Shown here: positions 1 through 8,203 of the stretch, piece after piece | How the letters are laid out: each line of letters begins with the position of its first letter | How positions within the stretch are numbered: position 1 is the first letter of the stretch | Assembly (NCBI GenBank): GCA_037481655.1 | Contig: JBBFLF010000006.1 | Coordinates: 1-64,000 of the forward strand | DNA length: 64,000 nucleotides | Direction: 5' to 3' | DNA from: Desulfobaccales bacterium | GTDB taxonomy: Bacteria; Desulfobacterota; Desulfobaccia; Desulfobaccales; 0-14-0-80-60-11 | Program-made: the position numbers and the translations under genes | The notes under the pieces: model-generated | Seen by the model: the letters and a program-made list of their open reading frames with translations, nothing else | What the model was told of the DNA's origin: nothing | Databases searched by the model: none

Positions 1-36
1 AGGGGGCAGGGGCCGTCGGCCCCTGGCCCCCTCCCC
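1..36. repeat. Partial copy of the three-hairpin intergenic element (copy A)
   Basis: The window opens inside a GC-rich inverted repeat: GGGGGCAGGGGCC and its near-complement GGCCCCTGGCCCCC flank a three-base loop. The same terminal hairpin closes the copies at 2305 and 4531. It ends about 30 bases before the sucC start. The other two hairpins would lie upstream, outside the window. Confidence 0.7.
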
Positions 37-65
37 CGCAAGCCTTGCTCACGAAAGGGATGCCT

Positions 66-1226
66 ATGAAGATTCATGAGTATCAGGGGAAGGAGTTGTT
101 GGCGAAGTTTGGGGTGCCGGTGCCGGCGGGGGGAGTGGCGGAGACGCCGGAGGAGGCCCGGCAGGTGGCGGAGGGTCTGGAGTCGGGGCCCTTTGTGGTG
201 AAGGCCCAGATTCATGCCGGCGGCCGGGGCAAGGGGGGTGGCATTAAGACGGCGGCCAGCCCTGATGAGGTGGAGGTGGTGGCCGGGCAGATTCTGGGCA
301 TGATCCTGGTGACCCCGCAGACCGGGCCCGAGGGCCGGTTGGTGCAGAAGGTGCTGGTGGAGCAGGCCCAGGATATTGCCCAGGAGCTGTATCTGGGCAT
401 CGTGGTGGACCGCAGTCTCATGCGGCCGGTGATCATGATGAGCGCTGCGGGCGGCATGGAGATTGAGGAGGTGGCGGCCAAAGACCCCCAAGCCATCGTC
501 AAGGAGGCGGTGGACCCGGCGGTGGGGCTGATGCCCTATCAGGTGCGCAACCTGGCCTTCGGGGTGGGCCTGCCTCCGGAGGCCATGAAGGCGGCCACCG
601 GCTTCATCAACAATCTCTACAAGATGTTTGTCAGCCTGGACTGCTCCCTGGCGGAGATCAACCCTCTGGTGATCACCAAGACCGGGGAGATGCTGGCTCT
701 GGATGCCAAGATCAACCTGGACGACAATGCCCTTTTCCGGCACCATGATCTGGCGGCCCTGGAGGATCCGGCGGAGATGGATCCCCTAGAATATGAGGCC
801 CGCAAGCACCATCTCAACTACATCCGGCTCTCCGGCAATGTGGGGGCCATGGTGAACGGCGCCGGGCTGGCCATGGCCACCATGGACCTCATCAAGGCGG
901 CGGGGGCCGAGCCCGCCAACTTCCTGGACGTGGGCGGGGGCGCGTCGGCGGAGATGGTGGCCAACGGCTTCCGCATCATCCTCTCCGACCCCCGGGTGAA
1001 GGGGGTGCTCATCAACATCTTCGGCGGCATCCTGCGCTGCGACCGCCTGGCGGAAGGGGTCATCCAGGCGGTGCGGGAGGTGGACGTCAAGGTGCCCATC
1101 ATCATCCGCCTGGAGGGCACCAACGTGGAGGAGGGCCGGCGGCTCTTGCAGGAGAGCGGCCTCACCTTCACGGTGGCCACGGACATGCAGGACGCAGCAC
1201 GCAAGGTGGCCGCCTTGGTGCAGTGA
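66..1226 (+). CDS. sucC: Succinate-CoA ligase, beta subunit
   Basis: This is the nucleotide-binding beta subunit of succinyl-CoA synthetase, which couples succinyl-CoA hydrolysis to ATP or GTP formation in the cytoplasmic citric acid cycle. The 386-residue product has the family's usual length and begins MKIHEYQGKELL, the typical N-terminus. An ATP-grasp domain (about 1-235) contains VKAQIHAGGRGKGGG, and a C-terminal CoA-ligase domain contains FLDVGGGAS and INIFGGILRCD. The start at 66 is preferred over an in-frame codon at 45 because GAAAGGG lies just ahead and family members start at MKIHEYQ. The partner sucD is not adjacent but begins at 3652, with four genes and two repeat elements between them, which is unusual. 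Gene identity is secure; nucleotide specificity is not determined. Confidence 0.95.
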   Translation: MKIHEYQGKELLAKFGVPVPAGGVAETPEEARQVAEGLESGPFVVKAQIHAGGRGKGGGIKTAASPDEVEVVAGQILGMILVTPQTGPEGRLVQKVLVEQAQDIAQELYLGIVVDRSLMRPVIMMSAAGGMEIEEVAAKDPQAIVKEAVDPAVGLMPYQVRNLAFGVGLPPEAMKAATGFINNLYKMFVSLDCSLAEINPLVITKTGEMLALDAKINLDDNALFRHHDLAALEDPAEMDPLEYEARKHHLNYIRLSGNVGAMVNGAGLAMATMDLIKAAGAEPANFLDVGGGASAEMVANGFRIILSDPRVKGVLINIFGGILRCDRLAEGVIQAVREVDVKVPIIIRLEGTNVEEGRRLLQESGLTFTVATDMQDAARKVAALVQ

Positions 1227-1251
1227 GAGGAGACCGTGGCGAAAGTGATTT

Positions 1252-1376
1252 CTGAGGGAAGGGCTGGGGGAGCAGTGCCTGCCCCACCCTCTCCTCACCC
1301 TCCCCTCCCCACCTCCTTTGTGGGAGTGGGGGAGAGGGGTCAGGGGTCGGCGGCCTCTGGCCCTCTCTCCCAAAAA
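1252..1376. repeat. Three-hairpin intergenic element (copy B)
   Basis: A GC-rich segment fills most of the gap between sucC and the next gene. Its first arm pairs GAGGGAAGGGCTGGGG with a later CCCCACCCTCTCCTC, its middle part carries CTCCCCACCTCCTTTGTGGGAGTGGGGGAG, and its last arm pairs GAGAGGGGTCAGGGG with CCTCTGGCCCTCTCTCC. It is the most diverged of the six copies but keeps the same order as copies C and D. Confidence 0.7.
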
Positions 1377-1414
1377 CCATTTGGGGCCGCCAATCCTCGG
1401 GTGGAGATCCGCGT

Positions 1415-1831
1415 ATGGTAAGGCTGAAATGGCTGGGGGCCCTGCTCCTGGTGCTGGCGCTAGCGACGATGGTCGGCGCCCAGGAGGCGCTCAAAAGCCC
1501 CTTTGATTACAACCCGGCCACGGTCCAAACCCACCGGGGCTGGGTGATTTCCGTCACCCCGGTGGCGCCGGGCCCCATCCCTCAGATGGTGACGGTGCAG
1601 CTGGCCACCCAGCAGGAGACCCTCACCGTTTGGCTGGCCCCCTCCTGGTTTCTGGAGGCCCAGGGTTTCAAAGTCACCGCCCTGGACCGGCTGGAGGTCA
1701 CCGGCTCCCGCCTGGTGGTGGACGGCCGGCCCCTGCTGTTGACTGCAACGGTGAAAAAAAACGGCCAAACCCTCAGGCTCCGGGATGAGAAGGGTAACCC
1801 CCTTTGGAGCCGCCGGCCTCCGGGCCCCTGA
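1415..1831 (+). CDS. Exported small protein, paralogue of its downstream neighbour
   Basis: A 138-residue protein with a clear signal peptide (residues 1-23, hydrophobic core LGALLLVLALATMVGA, cleavage probably after GAQ). The mature part is about 110 residues of alternating beta-strand pattern: HRGWVISV, MVTVQLATQQETLTVWLAP, DRLEVTGSRLVVDG and QTLRLRDEKGNPLW. The next gene (1870-2301) shows the same order of blocks (VEVLTGEV, RLTLDLKTDKETVAVYLGP, DKVEVKGSR, KTLNLWDAQGMPPW), so the two are tandem paralogues. The pattern suggests a small OB-fold-like periplasmic domain; I do not recognise a named family or function. An ATG at 1415 follows repeat copy B by about 40 bases and has no strong ribosome binding site. 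Confidence 0.7.
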   Translation: MVRLKWLGALLLVLALATMVGAQEALKSPFDYNPATVQTHRGWVISVTPVAPGPIPQMVTVQLATQQETLTVWLAPSWFLEAQGFKVTALDRLEVTGSRLVVDGRPLLLTATVKKNGQTLRLRDEKGNPLWSRRPPGP

Positions 1832-1869
1832 CGTCCGCTTTGTGCGGACCATTCTGAAAGGAGAATCTC

Positions 1870-2301
1870 ATGAAGAAAATTTTCTACCTTGTCGGCTTTT
1901 CTCTGGCGCTGCTGGCCGCAGCCGGCCTCGCCCTCGCCCAGGGCCAGGGCGGCCAGGGCATGGGCATGGGACGCCTCTATGACCCCAAAACCGTGGAGGT
2001 CCTGACGGGTGAGGTGGCCAAACTCCACACCGCCGCCTCCCCCATGGCCGGGGTGGCCAACCGCCTCACCCTGGACCTGAAGACCGACAAAGAGACCGTG
2101 GCCGTCTACCTGGGGCCGGAAGATTACTTTAAGGCCCAAAACTTCCCCCTGGCCCAGGGAGACAAAGTGGAGGTCAAAGGCTCCCGCATCACCATGAGCG
2201 GCCAGACAGTGATCATCCCCAACTACATCAAAAAAGGCGATAAAACCCTGAACCTCTGGGACGCCCAGGGCATGCCCCCCTGGGCCCGGAGCAGGCAGTA
2301 G
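1870..2301 (+). CDS. Exported small protein, paralogue of its upstream neighbour
   Basis: A 143-residue protein starting 38 bases after the preceding paralogue, behind a good ribosome binding site (AAAGGAGAATCTC before the ATG). Residues 1-23 form a signal peptide (FYLVGFSLALLAAAGLALAQ). A short Gly/Gln/Met-rich linker (GQGGQGMGMG) follows, then a beta-rich domain with the blocks VEVLTGEVAKL, LTLDLKTDKETVAVYLGP and DKVEVKGSRITMSG and a closing MPPWAR. Blocks match the upstream gene one for one, which supports duplication and probably a shared periplasmic role. The predicted fold is a small OB-like barrel; the ligand is unknown. The pair interrupts sucC and sucD together with the methyltransferase gene that follows. 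Confidence 0.75.
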   Translation: MKKIFYLVGFSLALLAAAGLALAQGQGGQGMGMGRLYDPKTVEVLTGEVAKLHTAASPMAGVANRLTLDLKTDKETVAVYLGPEDYFKAQNFPLAQGDKVEVKGSRITMSGQTVIIPNYIKKGDKTLNLWDAQGMPPWARSRQ

Positions 2302-2304
2302 GGG

Positions 2305-2429
2305 ATTGAGGAAAGGGCTGGGGGAGCCTGGCTCCCCCACCCTCCCCTCCCCACCCCCCGATATGGGGTTGGGGGAGGGAGTTTGAGGGAGGGGGCAGGG
2401 GTCTTTGACCCCTGCCCCCTCCCTCAAAA
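2305..2429. repeat. Three-hairpin intergenic element (copy C)
   Basis: The copy begins a few bases after the stop at 2301 and ends 9 bases before the methyltransferase start. The first hairpin pairs GGGCTGGGGGAGCC with GGCTCCCCCACCC, the middle one pairs CCCCACCCCCC with GGGGTTGGGGG around GATAT, and the last pairs GAGGGAGGGGGCAGGGGTC with GACCCCTGCCCCCTCCCTC around TTT. Confidence 0.85.
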
Positions 2430-2437
2430 CACCGTTT

Positions 2438-3355
2438 ATGAAAGCCAGACGTAAAGCTACCAGGACCAGCGCCTTTGGCACGGCGGGGCGGGTGAGTCAT
2501 GATGCCCGGGCCTTTTACGGCAGCCGCCTGTATGATGGCTTTGCGCCAAGCGGTGGGGGCGGCTATTACGAGAATCCGGTGCTGCCGGCGGTATTGGACC
2601 GGGTGCTGGCCGTTTCGGCCGAGGCGATGACGGAGTTGCCGGAGTGCTCGGTGCATCTCATGGTGACGTCGCCCCCGTACAATGTGGGGAAGGAATACGA
2701 TGCGGACCTGAGCCTGGAGGAGTACCTGGCCTTCCTCAGGCGGGTCTGGGCCGAGGTGCACCGGGTGCTGGTCCCCGGGGGGCGGGCCTGCATCAATGTG
2801 GCCAATCTGGGGCGCAAGCCCTATATCCCCCTGCACGCCTACCTCATCCGGGACCTGCTGGATTTAGGTTTTCTCATGCGGGGCGAGATCATCTGGGACA
2901 AGGGCGCCTCCGCCGCGGCCTCCACCGCCTGGGGAAGCTGGCGTTCCCCCGCCAACCCGACGCTGAGGGACGTGCACGAATACATCCTGGTGTTCTCCAA
3001 GGGCACCTTTTCCCGTCCCAAACCCCAGGACCGGGAAAGCACCATCAGCCGGGAGGAGTTTTTGGAGTTCACCAAGAGCGTGTGGAGCTTTCCGGCGGAG
3101 TCAGCCCGACGGGTGGGGCATCCGGCGCCCTTCCCGGTGGAGCTTCCGTATCGGCTCATCCAGCTTTATACTTACGCGGGCGACGTGGTGCTGGACCCCT
3201 TCATGGGGAGCGGCACCACCGCCATCGCGGCATTAAAAGCCGGCCGGCGGTTTGTGGGCTACGAGATTGACCCGGCTTATGTGCGGCTGGCGGAAAAGCG
3301 CCTGGCGGAGTTCCGCCTCCGCCAGGCCACCCCGAGCCTGTTGGCGCACCTGTGA
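2438..3355 (+). CDS. Solitary site-specific DNA methyltransferase, beta class
   Basis: A SAM-dependent DNA methyltransferase of 305 residues, modifying exocyclic amino groups (N4-cytosine or N6-adenine). The catalytic motif TSPPYNVG lies near residue 77 and the SAM-binding motif DPFMGSGTTAIAA near residue 252; this order (motif IV before I) defines the beta group. The TSPPY form rather than DPPY leans toward N4-cytosine but does not prove it. The ATG at 2438 (MKARRKATRTSAFGT) is preferred to a TTG at 2405 that lies within the repeat element. No restriction endonuclease or specificity subunit is visible nearby, so it is probably an orphan enzyme with an epigenetic or housekeeping role, or a remnant of a restriction system. 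The target sequence cannot be read from the protein. Confidence 0.88.
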   Translation: MKARRKATRTSAFGTAGRVSHDARAFYGSRLYDGFAPSGGGGYYENPVLPAVLDRVLAVSAEAMTELPECSVHLMVTSPPYNVGKEYDADLSLEEYLAFLRRVWAEVHRVLVPGGRACINVANLGRKPYIPLHAYLIRDLLDLGFLMRGEIIWDKGASAAASTAWGSWRSPANPTLRDVHEYILVFSKGTFSRPKPQDRESTISREEFLEFTKSVWSFPAESARRVGHPAPFPVELPYRLIQLYTYAGDVVLDPFMGSGTTAIAALKAGRRFVGYEIDPAYVRLAEKRLAEFRLRQATPSLLAHL

Positions 3356-3406
3356 GACGGAATATGCTGACGCTTGAGTGATTATCTGGAGGAGGACAGG
3401 GAAGAC

Positions 3407-3595
3407 ATGGGCAAGGTGTATGACAAAAAGCGGCGGAACGCCATCCGCCGCAAACAGGAGCGGCGGGCGAAGCTCAAAAAACTGAAGGCCATGTACCATG
3501 CCACCAAGGATGAGTCCCAGCGGGCCCGCATCGTGGAAAAGATGAGCCGCATCGCGCCGTTTCTGTCCATCCAGGCCTATCTGGCCGAAAAGTAG
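3407..3595 (+). CDS. Small basic protein of unknown function
   Basis: A 62-residue, strongly basic protein beginning MGKVYDKKRRNAIRRKQE. About a third of residues are Lys or Arg, mostly in a predicted helix over residues 5-35 (RRKQERRAKLKKLKAMY), followed by a second helix (ESQRARIVEKMSRIAP). The ATG at 3407 has GGAGGAGG about 11 bases upstream and is favoured over a TTG at 3374, which would add eleven acidic residues. The composition suggests nucleic-acid or ribosome binding, but no family assignment is made with confidence; I vaguely recall small uncharacterised families with this MGKVYDKKRR start. It sits 50 bases after the methyltransferase and 56 before sucD. Confidence 0.65.
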   Translation: MGKVYDKKRRNAIRRKQERRAKLKKLKAMYHATKDESQRARIVEKMSRIAPFLSIQAYLAEK

Positions 3596-3651
3596 GCTCA
3601 CGGCGGTGAGGCTTTAGAGTCGGTCATTTTTCTGCGTCGGAAAGGAACCTC

Positions 3652-4524
<873 letters not shown>

Positions 4525-4530
4525 GGTTAC

Positions 4531-4667
4531 TTTGAGGGGAGGGCCGGGGGAGCGGTGGCTCCCCCGCCCTCCCCTCAAACTCCCCTCCCCCACCCCCTTT
4601 ATGGGGTTGGGGGAGAGGGTTTGGGAGAGGGGGCAGGGGTCTGCGACCCCTGGCCCCCTCTCCCAAA
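4531..4667. repeat. Three-hairpin intergenic element (copy D)
   Basis: The most regular copy. Hairpin 1: TTTGAGGGGAGGGCCGGGGGAGC pairs with GCTCCCCCGCCCTCCCCTCAAA, giving a nearly perfect palindrome of about 45 bases. Hairpin 2: CTCCCCCACCCC pairs with GGGGTTGGGGGAG around TTTAT. Hairpin 3: GGGAGAGGGGGCAGGGGTC pairs with GACCCCTGGCCCCCTCTCCC around TGC. It begins 7 bases after the sucD stop and ends 8 bases before the queH start. Confidence 0.9.
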
Positions 4668-4675
4668 GCCCGGCC

Positions 4676-5257
4676 ATGAAACTTCTTCTGCATATCTGTT
4701 GCGGGCCGTGTGCGGTGTATCCGGTGGGGGTGCTCCGGGAGGGGGGGCATGAAGTGCGGGGGTTTTTCTTCAATCCCAACATTCACCCCTATCAGGAGTT
4801 TGCCCGGCGGGTGGCGGCGGTGGAGGAGTTTGCCCGTCACGCGGGCCTGCCGGTCATCTGGAACCGCGGCTATGATCTGGAGGGGTGGCTCAGGATGGTG
4901 GCGTTCCGGGAGGGGGAGCGTTGCCGACTGTGCTATTATCTGCGCCTCAGGCAGGCGGCCCGGGTGGCCCGAGGGGGGAAATTCGAGGCCTTCACCACCA
5001 CCCTGCTATACAGCAAATATCAGAGACACGAGCTCATCCGGGAGTTGGGGGAGCAGGTGGCCCGGGAGGTGGGTCTGCCCTTTTATTATCAGGATTTCCG
5101 GGAAGGCTGGGCGGCGGGGGTGGAGGAGAGCCGGGCGTTGGGGTTGTATCGCCAGGCGTATTGCGGCTGCATTTTCAGCGAACGGGACCGCTTTGCCCCC
5201 AAGGGGGGCAGTAATTCACAAGCCGGTCCGGCAGAGGAGGTCCAGGGGCAGGGGTAA
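4676..5257 (+). CDS. queH: Epoxyqueuosine reductase QueH
   Basis: QueH (formerly DUF208) catalyses the last step of queuosine synthesis, reducing epoxyqueuosine in tRNA; it replaces cobalamin-dependent QueG in many anaerobes. The 193-residue protein starts MKLLLHICCGPC, with the hallmark CCGPC at residues 8-12, and has further cysteines in RCRLCYY and YCGC, the ligands for the 4Fe-4S cluster and second metal site in this family. TTLLYSKYQ and PFYYQDFR are also typical. The ATG at 4676 lies 8 bases after repeat copy D, so no separate leader exists; earlier in-frame starts would translate the repeat and are rejected. The C-terminal Ser/Gln/Gly tail is unremarkable. No other queuosine gene is nearby. 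Confidence 0.92.
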   Translation: MKLLLHICCGPCAVYPVGVLREGGHEVRGFFFNPNIHPYQEFARRVAAVEEFARHAGLPVIWNRGYDLEGWLRMVAFREGERCRLCYYLRLRQAARVARGGKFEAFTTTLLYSKYQRHELIRELGEQVAREVGLPFYYQDFREGWAAGVEESRALGLYRQAYCGCIFSERDRFAPKGGSNSQAGPAEEVQGQG

Positions 5258-5364
5258 TATTTCCCCGGCTCCATGGGTGGCGGGGAGCTTTGCAGGAAGG
5301 CGCGTCTCGTGGTCTAAAGTTTGTGTGAATGTCAGCCGAAATGGGTGAGTGAGGAAAGAGAGAC

Positions 5365-5778
5365 GTGGCCGCCGCCAACCCCAACTCCCGTCTGGTGCTG
5401 AGCAATCGTCCGGAGAGCCTGGAGCTCCTCAGGGAGTACATCCGCCGCTGGAGCCGACAGCACCAGCTTCCCCTCAGGCGCGGGGAGTATTTGGAGGAGG
5501 CTGCCGCCGGCATCTTCCGCCACCTGGTGGAGGAGGCCTACGGTCCCCACCGCCCCGCCTCCATCAGCATCAGCCTGGAGGATCGGGGGCCCCGGGTGCG
5601 CCTGGTGTTTGAGGATGACGCCCCGCCCTTCCATCATTCCGGCAGCAATGGCTACCCCTCCACCCCGTCGGCCACGGTGCCTGCCGCCCTGGCCCGCTCT
5701 CTCCCTCAGGTGGACAGCCTGGTCTATTACCGCACCGACGATCATAAGAACCGGTTTGTGGTGGTCGTCAGCCTCTGA
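5365..5778 (+). CDS. RsbW-like GHKL ATPase-fold protein with degenerate ATP site
   Basis: A 137-residue protein resembling the serine kinase/anti-sigma factor family (HATPase_c_2). Residues 9-35 (RLVLSNRPESLELLREYI) match the first strand and helix, and the C-terminus (VDSLVYYRTDDHKNRFVVVVSL) matches the last two strands. The start is GTG at 5365 behind AGGAAAGAG. In the helix that normally carries the N-box asparagine (consensus EEALTNxxRHA) the sequence reads EEAAAGIFRH, so the Mg-ATP-coordinating Asn appears to be Gly; the following glycine motif reads EDDAPPF rather than DxGxPF. Kinase activity is therefore doubtful, and a purely binding, partner-switching role is possible. No anti-anti-sigma or sigma gene lies beside it. 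Confidence 0.7.
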   Translation: MAAANPNSRLVLSNRPESLELLREYIRRWSRQHQLPLRRGEYLEEAAAGIFRHLVEEAYGPHRPASISISLEDRGPRVRLVFEDDAPPFHHSGSNGYPSTPSATVPAALARSLPQVDSLVYYRTDDHKNRFVVVVSL

Positions 5779-6133
5779 AACGCCAGAAGAGCGCCTCGCG
5801 GTCTGGCTGGCAGGGGGCCCGGGAAGCAAGGGATACCGCAAGGCGGAGGTCAAGCGTGGGAAATGGGGGGGCAGATGTGGAGCTTCTGTTTCAGATCAAG
5901 CAGCGCAGTACCGCAAGACGGAGGCCAGGCGTGGGAGGTGAGGGGAGCCGGTATCCCTGCCTGCTCCCTGCCGGCATCCCCATTCCCTGATCGCCTTTTC
6001 CGGCAAAGGTGATGAAGGGGAAGGCCGAAGGAGGGTTCCTGCCCTCAGCCGTCAGGCCCGTTTCTGACCGCGGCTGACACCGGGCCGGGAAATGGCCTCA
6101 TCCGTCCGTCGGCGAAGCCCCGCCAGTCGCTGC
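5779..6133. other. Gene-free region with an imperfect direct repeat
   Basis: No convincing gene is present in these 355 bases, which lie between the convergent RsbW-like and TPR genes. A segment of about 28-33 bases (TACCGCAAGGCGGAGGTCAA at 5834, continuing GCGTGGGA) recurs at 5909 as TACCGCAAGACGGAGGCCAG, continuing GCGTGGGA, a 75-base period with three differences in the first 28. Nothing else recognisable was seen. Confidence 0.6.
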
Positions 6134-6550
6134 TTAGCGGCGGCCCCGGCGGGCCTTGGCGAAGGCCTCCTCAGCTTCCGCCTTTCTGCCCTTCTCCTCC
6201 AAAAAGATTCCCAAATAGTGCCAGCCCTCAGCATAGTCCGGCTTGAGGGTCACCGCCTTGCGCAAGGCCGCCTCGGCGTCGGCGTCCTTGCCCAGCTTGG
6301 CCAGCGTGCTCCCCAGGAGGCTGTAAGCTTCGGCATTGTTGGGGTCCAGCTCAATGGCCTTCCGGAAAGAGGTGGCGGCACTCTCATGGCGGTTTTCTGT
6401 TGCCTGGATGAGGCCGTGCTTGATGTAATCCTTGGCCGCCCGCTCCTGAGCCGCCTTCACCTTGTCCGCCGTGGCTGCGGACGCCTGGGCCAGGGCCGGG
6501 CCGGCCATGAGCAGCAGAAAACTTGCTACCGAGATCAAATATCTCCGCAT
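6134..6550 (-). CDS. Exported TPR-repeat protein
   Basis: A 138-residue secreted or periplasmic protein. Residues 1-20 (MRRYLISVASFLLLMAGPALAQA) form a signal peptide. From about residue 45 there are two to two and a half tetratricopeptide repeats: ESAATSFRKAIELDPNNAEA, AYSLLGSTLAKLGKDADAEA and GWHYLGIFLEEKGRKAEAEE, each with the W/L-G-Y-A-like spacing. TPR domains bind protein partners; none is identified. Two adjacent ATG codons (6553 and 6550) follow AAAGGAGCTG; the second has better spacing. It is the last gene of a minus-strand run recD2-glmM-coaX-nitroreductase-TPR, 58 bases after the nitroreductase stop. Confidence 0.82.
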   Translation of the reverse strand: MRRYLISVASFLLLMAGPALAQASAATADKVKAAQERAAKDYIKHGLIQATENRHESAATSFRKAIELDPNNAEAYSLLGSTLAKLGKDADAEAALRKAVTLKPDYAEGWHYLGIFLEEKGRKAEAEEAFAKARRGRR

Positions 6551-6608
6551 CATCAGCTCCTTTGCAGGTGTCGCAGCCTCGGCGGCCCAGGCCACCGATT
6601 CTGCCGAC

Positions 6609-7343
6609 TTACAGCGGCCCCACCGCCGCCAGGTAAAGGGCCACCTCCTCCTCGCCGTCCACTCCCAGGAGGCGCTCCACCTCCTCATCAAAGAAGGCGC
6701 CCACCGGACAGCAGCCCAGCTCCAGGGCGGTGGCGGCCAGCATCAGGTTCTGGCAGATATGCCCGGCGTCCAGAAAAACATAGCGGATGGCCCGCTCACG
6801 GTATTTCCACTGACAGCGGTTCAAAATCCCAGTCCAGATGAAATCCACCGCCGCGGTGGCCATGAAGTTCTGGGACAGGCAGGCCGCGGCCAGTGCCGGG
6901 CCGTACTGTCCGGCGCTCAAAAGCTCCAGGGAGAACTCCGGCACGTTGAAATGCCAGATGCCCGGCTCCAGGCCCTCCACCCGAAGCACCGCGACATAAG
7001 TCTCCACCGGATAGAGGGCCCCGGCGGAAGGGGCGGTGCGGAAGAGGAAATTGCGCACCGCCAGGCTGATGCCCTGGGTGGCCCACAACAACGCCGCCAG
7101 CTCCTCCTGGGTGAGGGGCCGCTCCCGGTATTGGCGCAGGGAGCGGCGCCGCTGCAAGCAGTCCCACAGGTCCAGAGGACGCCGGCCCGCCTGGGGGTTG
7201 AGCTTCACCCGGACGCTGGCGGCCGGATACTCTTTGTAGGGCTCCCCCCGAGGATAGAGGCGCCCCCGCTCCCCCAGCCCCGCCCGGGTGTAGCGGGTCT
7301 CCTTAAGATACCGCCGGCCGATGCCCGGATCACCCTCGCTCAT
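6609..7343 (-). CDS. SagB/ThcOx-type nitroreductase-family oxidoreductase
   Basis: A 244-residue FMN-dependent oxidoreductase of the nitroreductase superfamily, SagB-like branch. Recognisable blocks: [23 protein letters not shown] near residues 65-85 (FMN phosphate binding), [16 protein letters not shown] near 100-115, and [19 protein letters not shown] followed by [10 protein letters not shown] near the C-terminus. The family contains azoline dehydrogenases of thiazole/oxazole peptides but also many stand-alone enzymes; no cyclodehydratase or precursor is nearby, so the substrate is unknown. The ATG at 7343 lies behind a purine-rich GGGGGAG and overlaps the last 14 bases of coaX, showing translational coupling. 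A start 15 codons earlier (7388) is possible but lies deeper inside coaX. Confidence 0.85.
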   Translation of the reverse strand: MSEGDPGIGRRYLKETRYTRAGLGERGRLYPRGEPYKEYPAASVRVKLNPQAGRRPLDLWDCLQRRRSLRQYRERPLTQEELAALLWATQGISLAVRNFLFRTAPSAGALYPVETYVAVLRVEGLEPGIWHFNVPEFSLELLSAGQYGPALAAACLSQNFMATAAVDFIWTGILNRCQWKYRERAIRYVFLDAGHICQNLMLAATALELGCCPVGAFFDEEVERLLGVDGEEEVALYLAAVGPL

Positions 7344-8139
7344 GGCTCCCCCGCTCCCGCTCCTCCCGTCGGGGGCGGTTGCGCTCATAAATGATCTTCA
7401 GGCCTTTCAGGGTGAGAAATTCATCCACCCAGTCGATGCTGCTGGTCTCGCTGGCGATGAGGCAGGCCAGCCCGCCGGTGGCGATGACCTTGGGAGTATC
7501 CCCCAGGGCCTGTTTGATGCGGCTGACGATGCCGTCCACCAGCCCCACATAGCCATAGATGATGCCGGCGTTCATGGAGCTGATGGTGTCTTTGGCAATG
7601 ATGCTCTTGGGCTTGGCAAAGATCTCCACCCGGGGGAGCTTGCTGGCCTTCATGAACAGGGCCTCACAGGAGATCATCACCCCCGGGGCGATGCAGCCGC
7701 CTAAATACTCCCCCTGGCGGGAGATGATGTCGAAGGTGGTGGCGGTGCCGAAATCCACCACGATGGCCGGCCCCCGCACCTGCTCGTAGGCCGCCACCGC
7801 GTTGACGATGCGGTCGGCGCCCACCTCCCGGGGATTGTCGTAGTGGATGGGCATGCCGGTCTTGATCCCCGGGCCCACCCACAGGGGGCGCACTTTGAGA
7901 TAACGCTGGGCAAAGCCCTCCAGGGCGTTCATCATGGGGGGCACCACGCAGGAGATGATGAGGTCGGTGCCCGCCTCCAGAGTGAGGCCCTGGGCCTGGA
8001 AGAGATTGCGCATGAGAATGCCCAGCTCATCCACCGTGGCATCCTTCTCGGTGCGGATCCGCCAATGGCTCACCAGCCGGTCCTGGTCGTAAACCCCGAT
8101 GACCGTGTTGGTGTTCCCCACATCCATTACTACCAGCAT
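7330..8139 (-). CDS. coaX: Type III pantothenate kinase
   Basis: CoaX phosphorylates pantothenate in the first step of coenzyme A synthesis; type III enzymes are insensitive to CoA feedback and need a monovalent cation. The 269-residue protein starts [15 protein letters not shown], the ATPase phosphate-1 motif, and has [23 protein letters not shown] (phosphate-2 region) and [14 protein letters not shown] sequence precedes the ATG at 8139. The C-terminus extends about 15 residues beyond typical members with an Arg/Glu-rich tail, in the part that overlaps the nitroreductase gene. glmM lies 64 bases upstream on the same strand. BirA, a frequent neighbour of coaX, is absent here. Confidence 0.95.
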   Translation of the reverse strand: MLVVMDVGNTNTVIGVYDQDRLVSHWRIRTEKDATVDELGILMRNLFQAQGLTLEAGTDLIISCVVPPMMNALEGFAQRYLKVRPLWVGPGIKTGMPIHYDNPREVGADRIVNAVAAYEQVRGPAIVVDFGTATTFDIISRQGEYLGGCIAPGVMISCEALFMKASKLPRVEIFAKPKSIIAKDTISSMNAGIIYGYVGLVDGIVSRIKQALGDTPKVIATGGLACLIASETSSIDWVDEFLTLKGLKIIYERNRPRREERERGSHERG

Positions 8140-8203
8140 AACCACCCTCGTGGTGGGTGAGAGGCCGGCAATCCCGGCTCCCTCCCCTCCCCTTCCCTGC
8201 CCC

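Noticed and set aside
4531-4667. The three-hairpin element as an ordinary intrinsic terminator
   Set aside because: Hairpins are GC-rich but no T-run follows; copies lie as close as 8 bases to the next start codon, so simple termination does not explain them.
6609-7343. A thiazole/oxazole-modified peptide cluster around the SagB-like gene
   Set aside because: No cyclodehydratase (YcaO), E1-like protein or precursor is adjacent; neighbours are coaX, glmM and a TPR protein.
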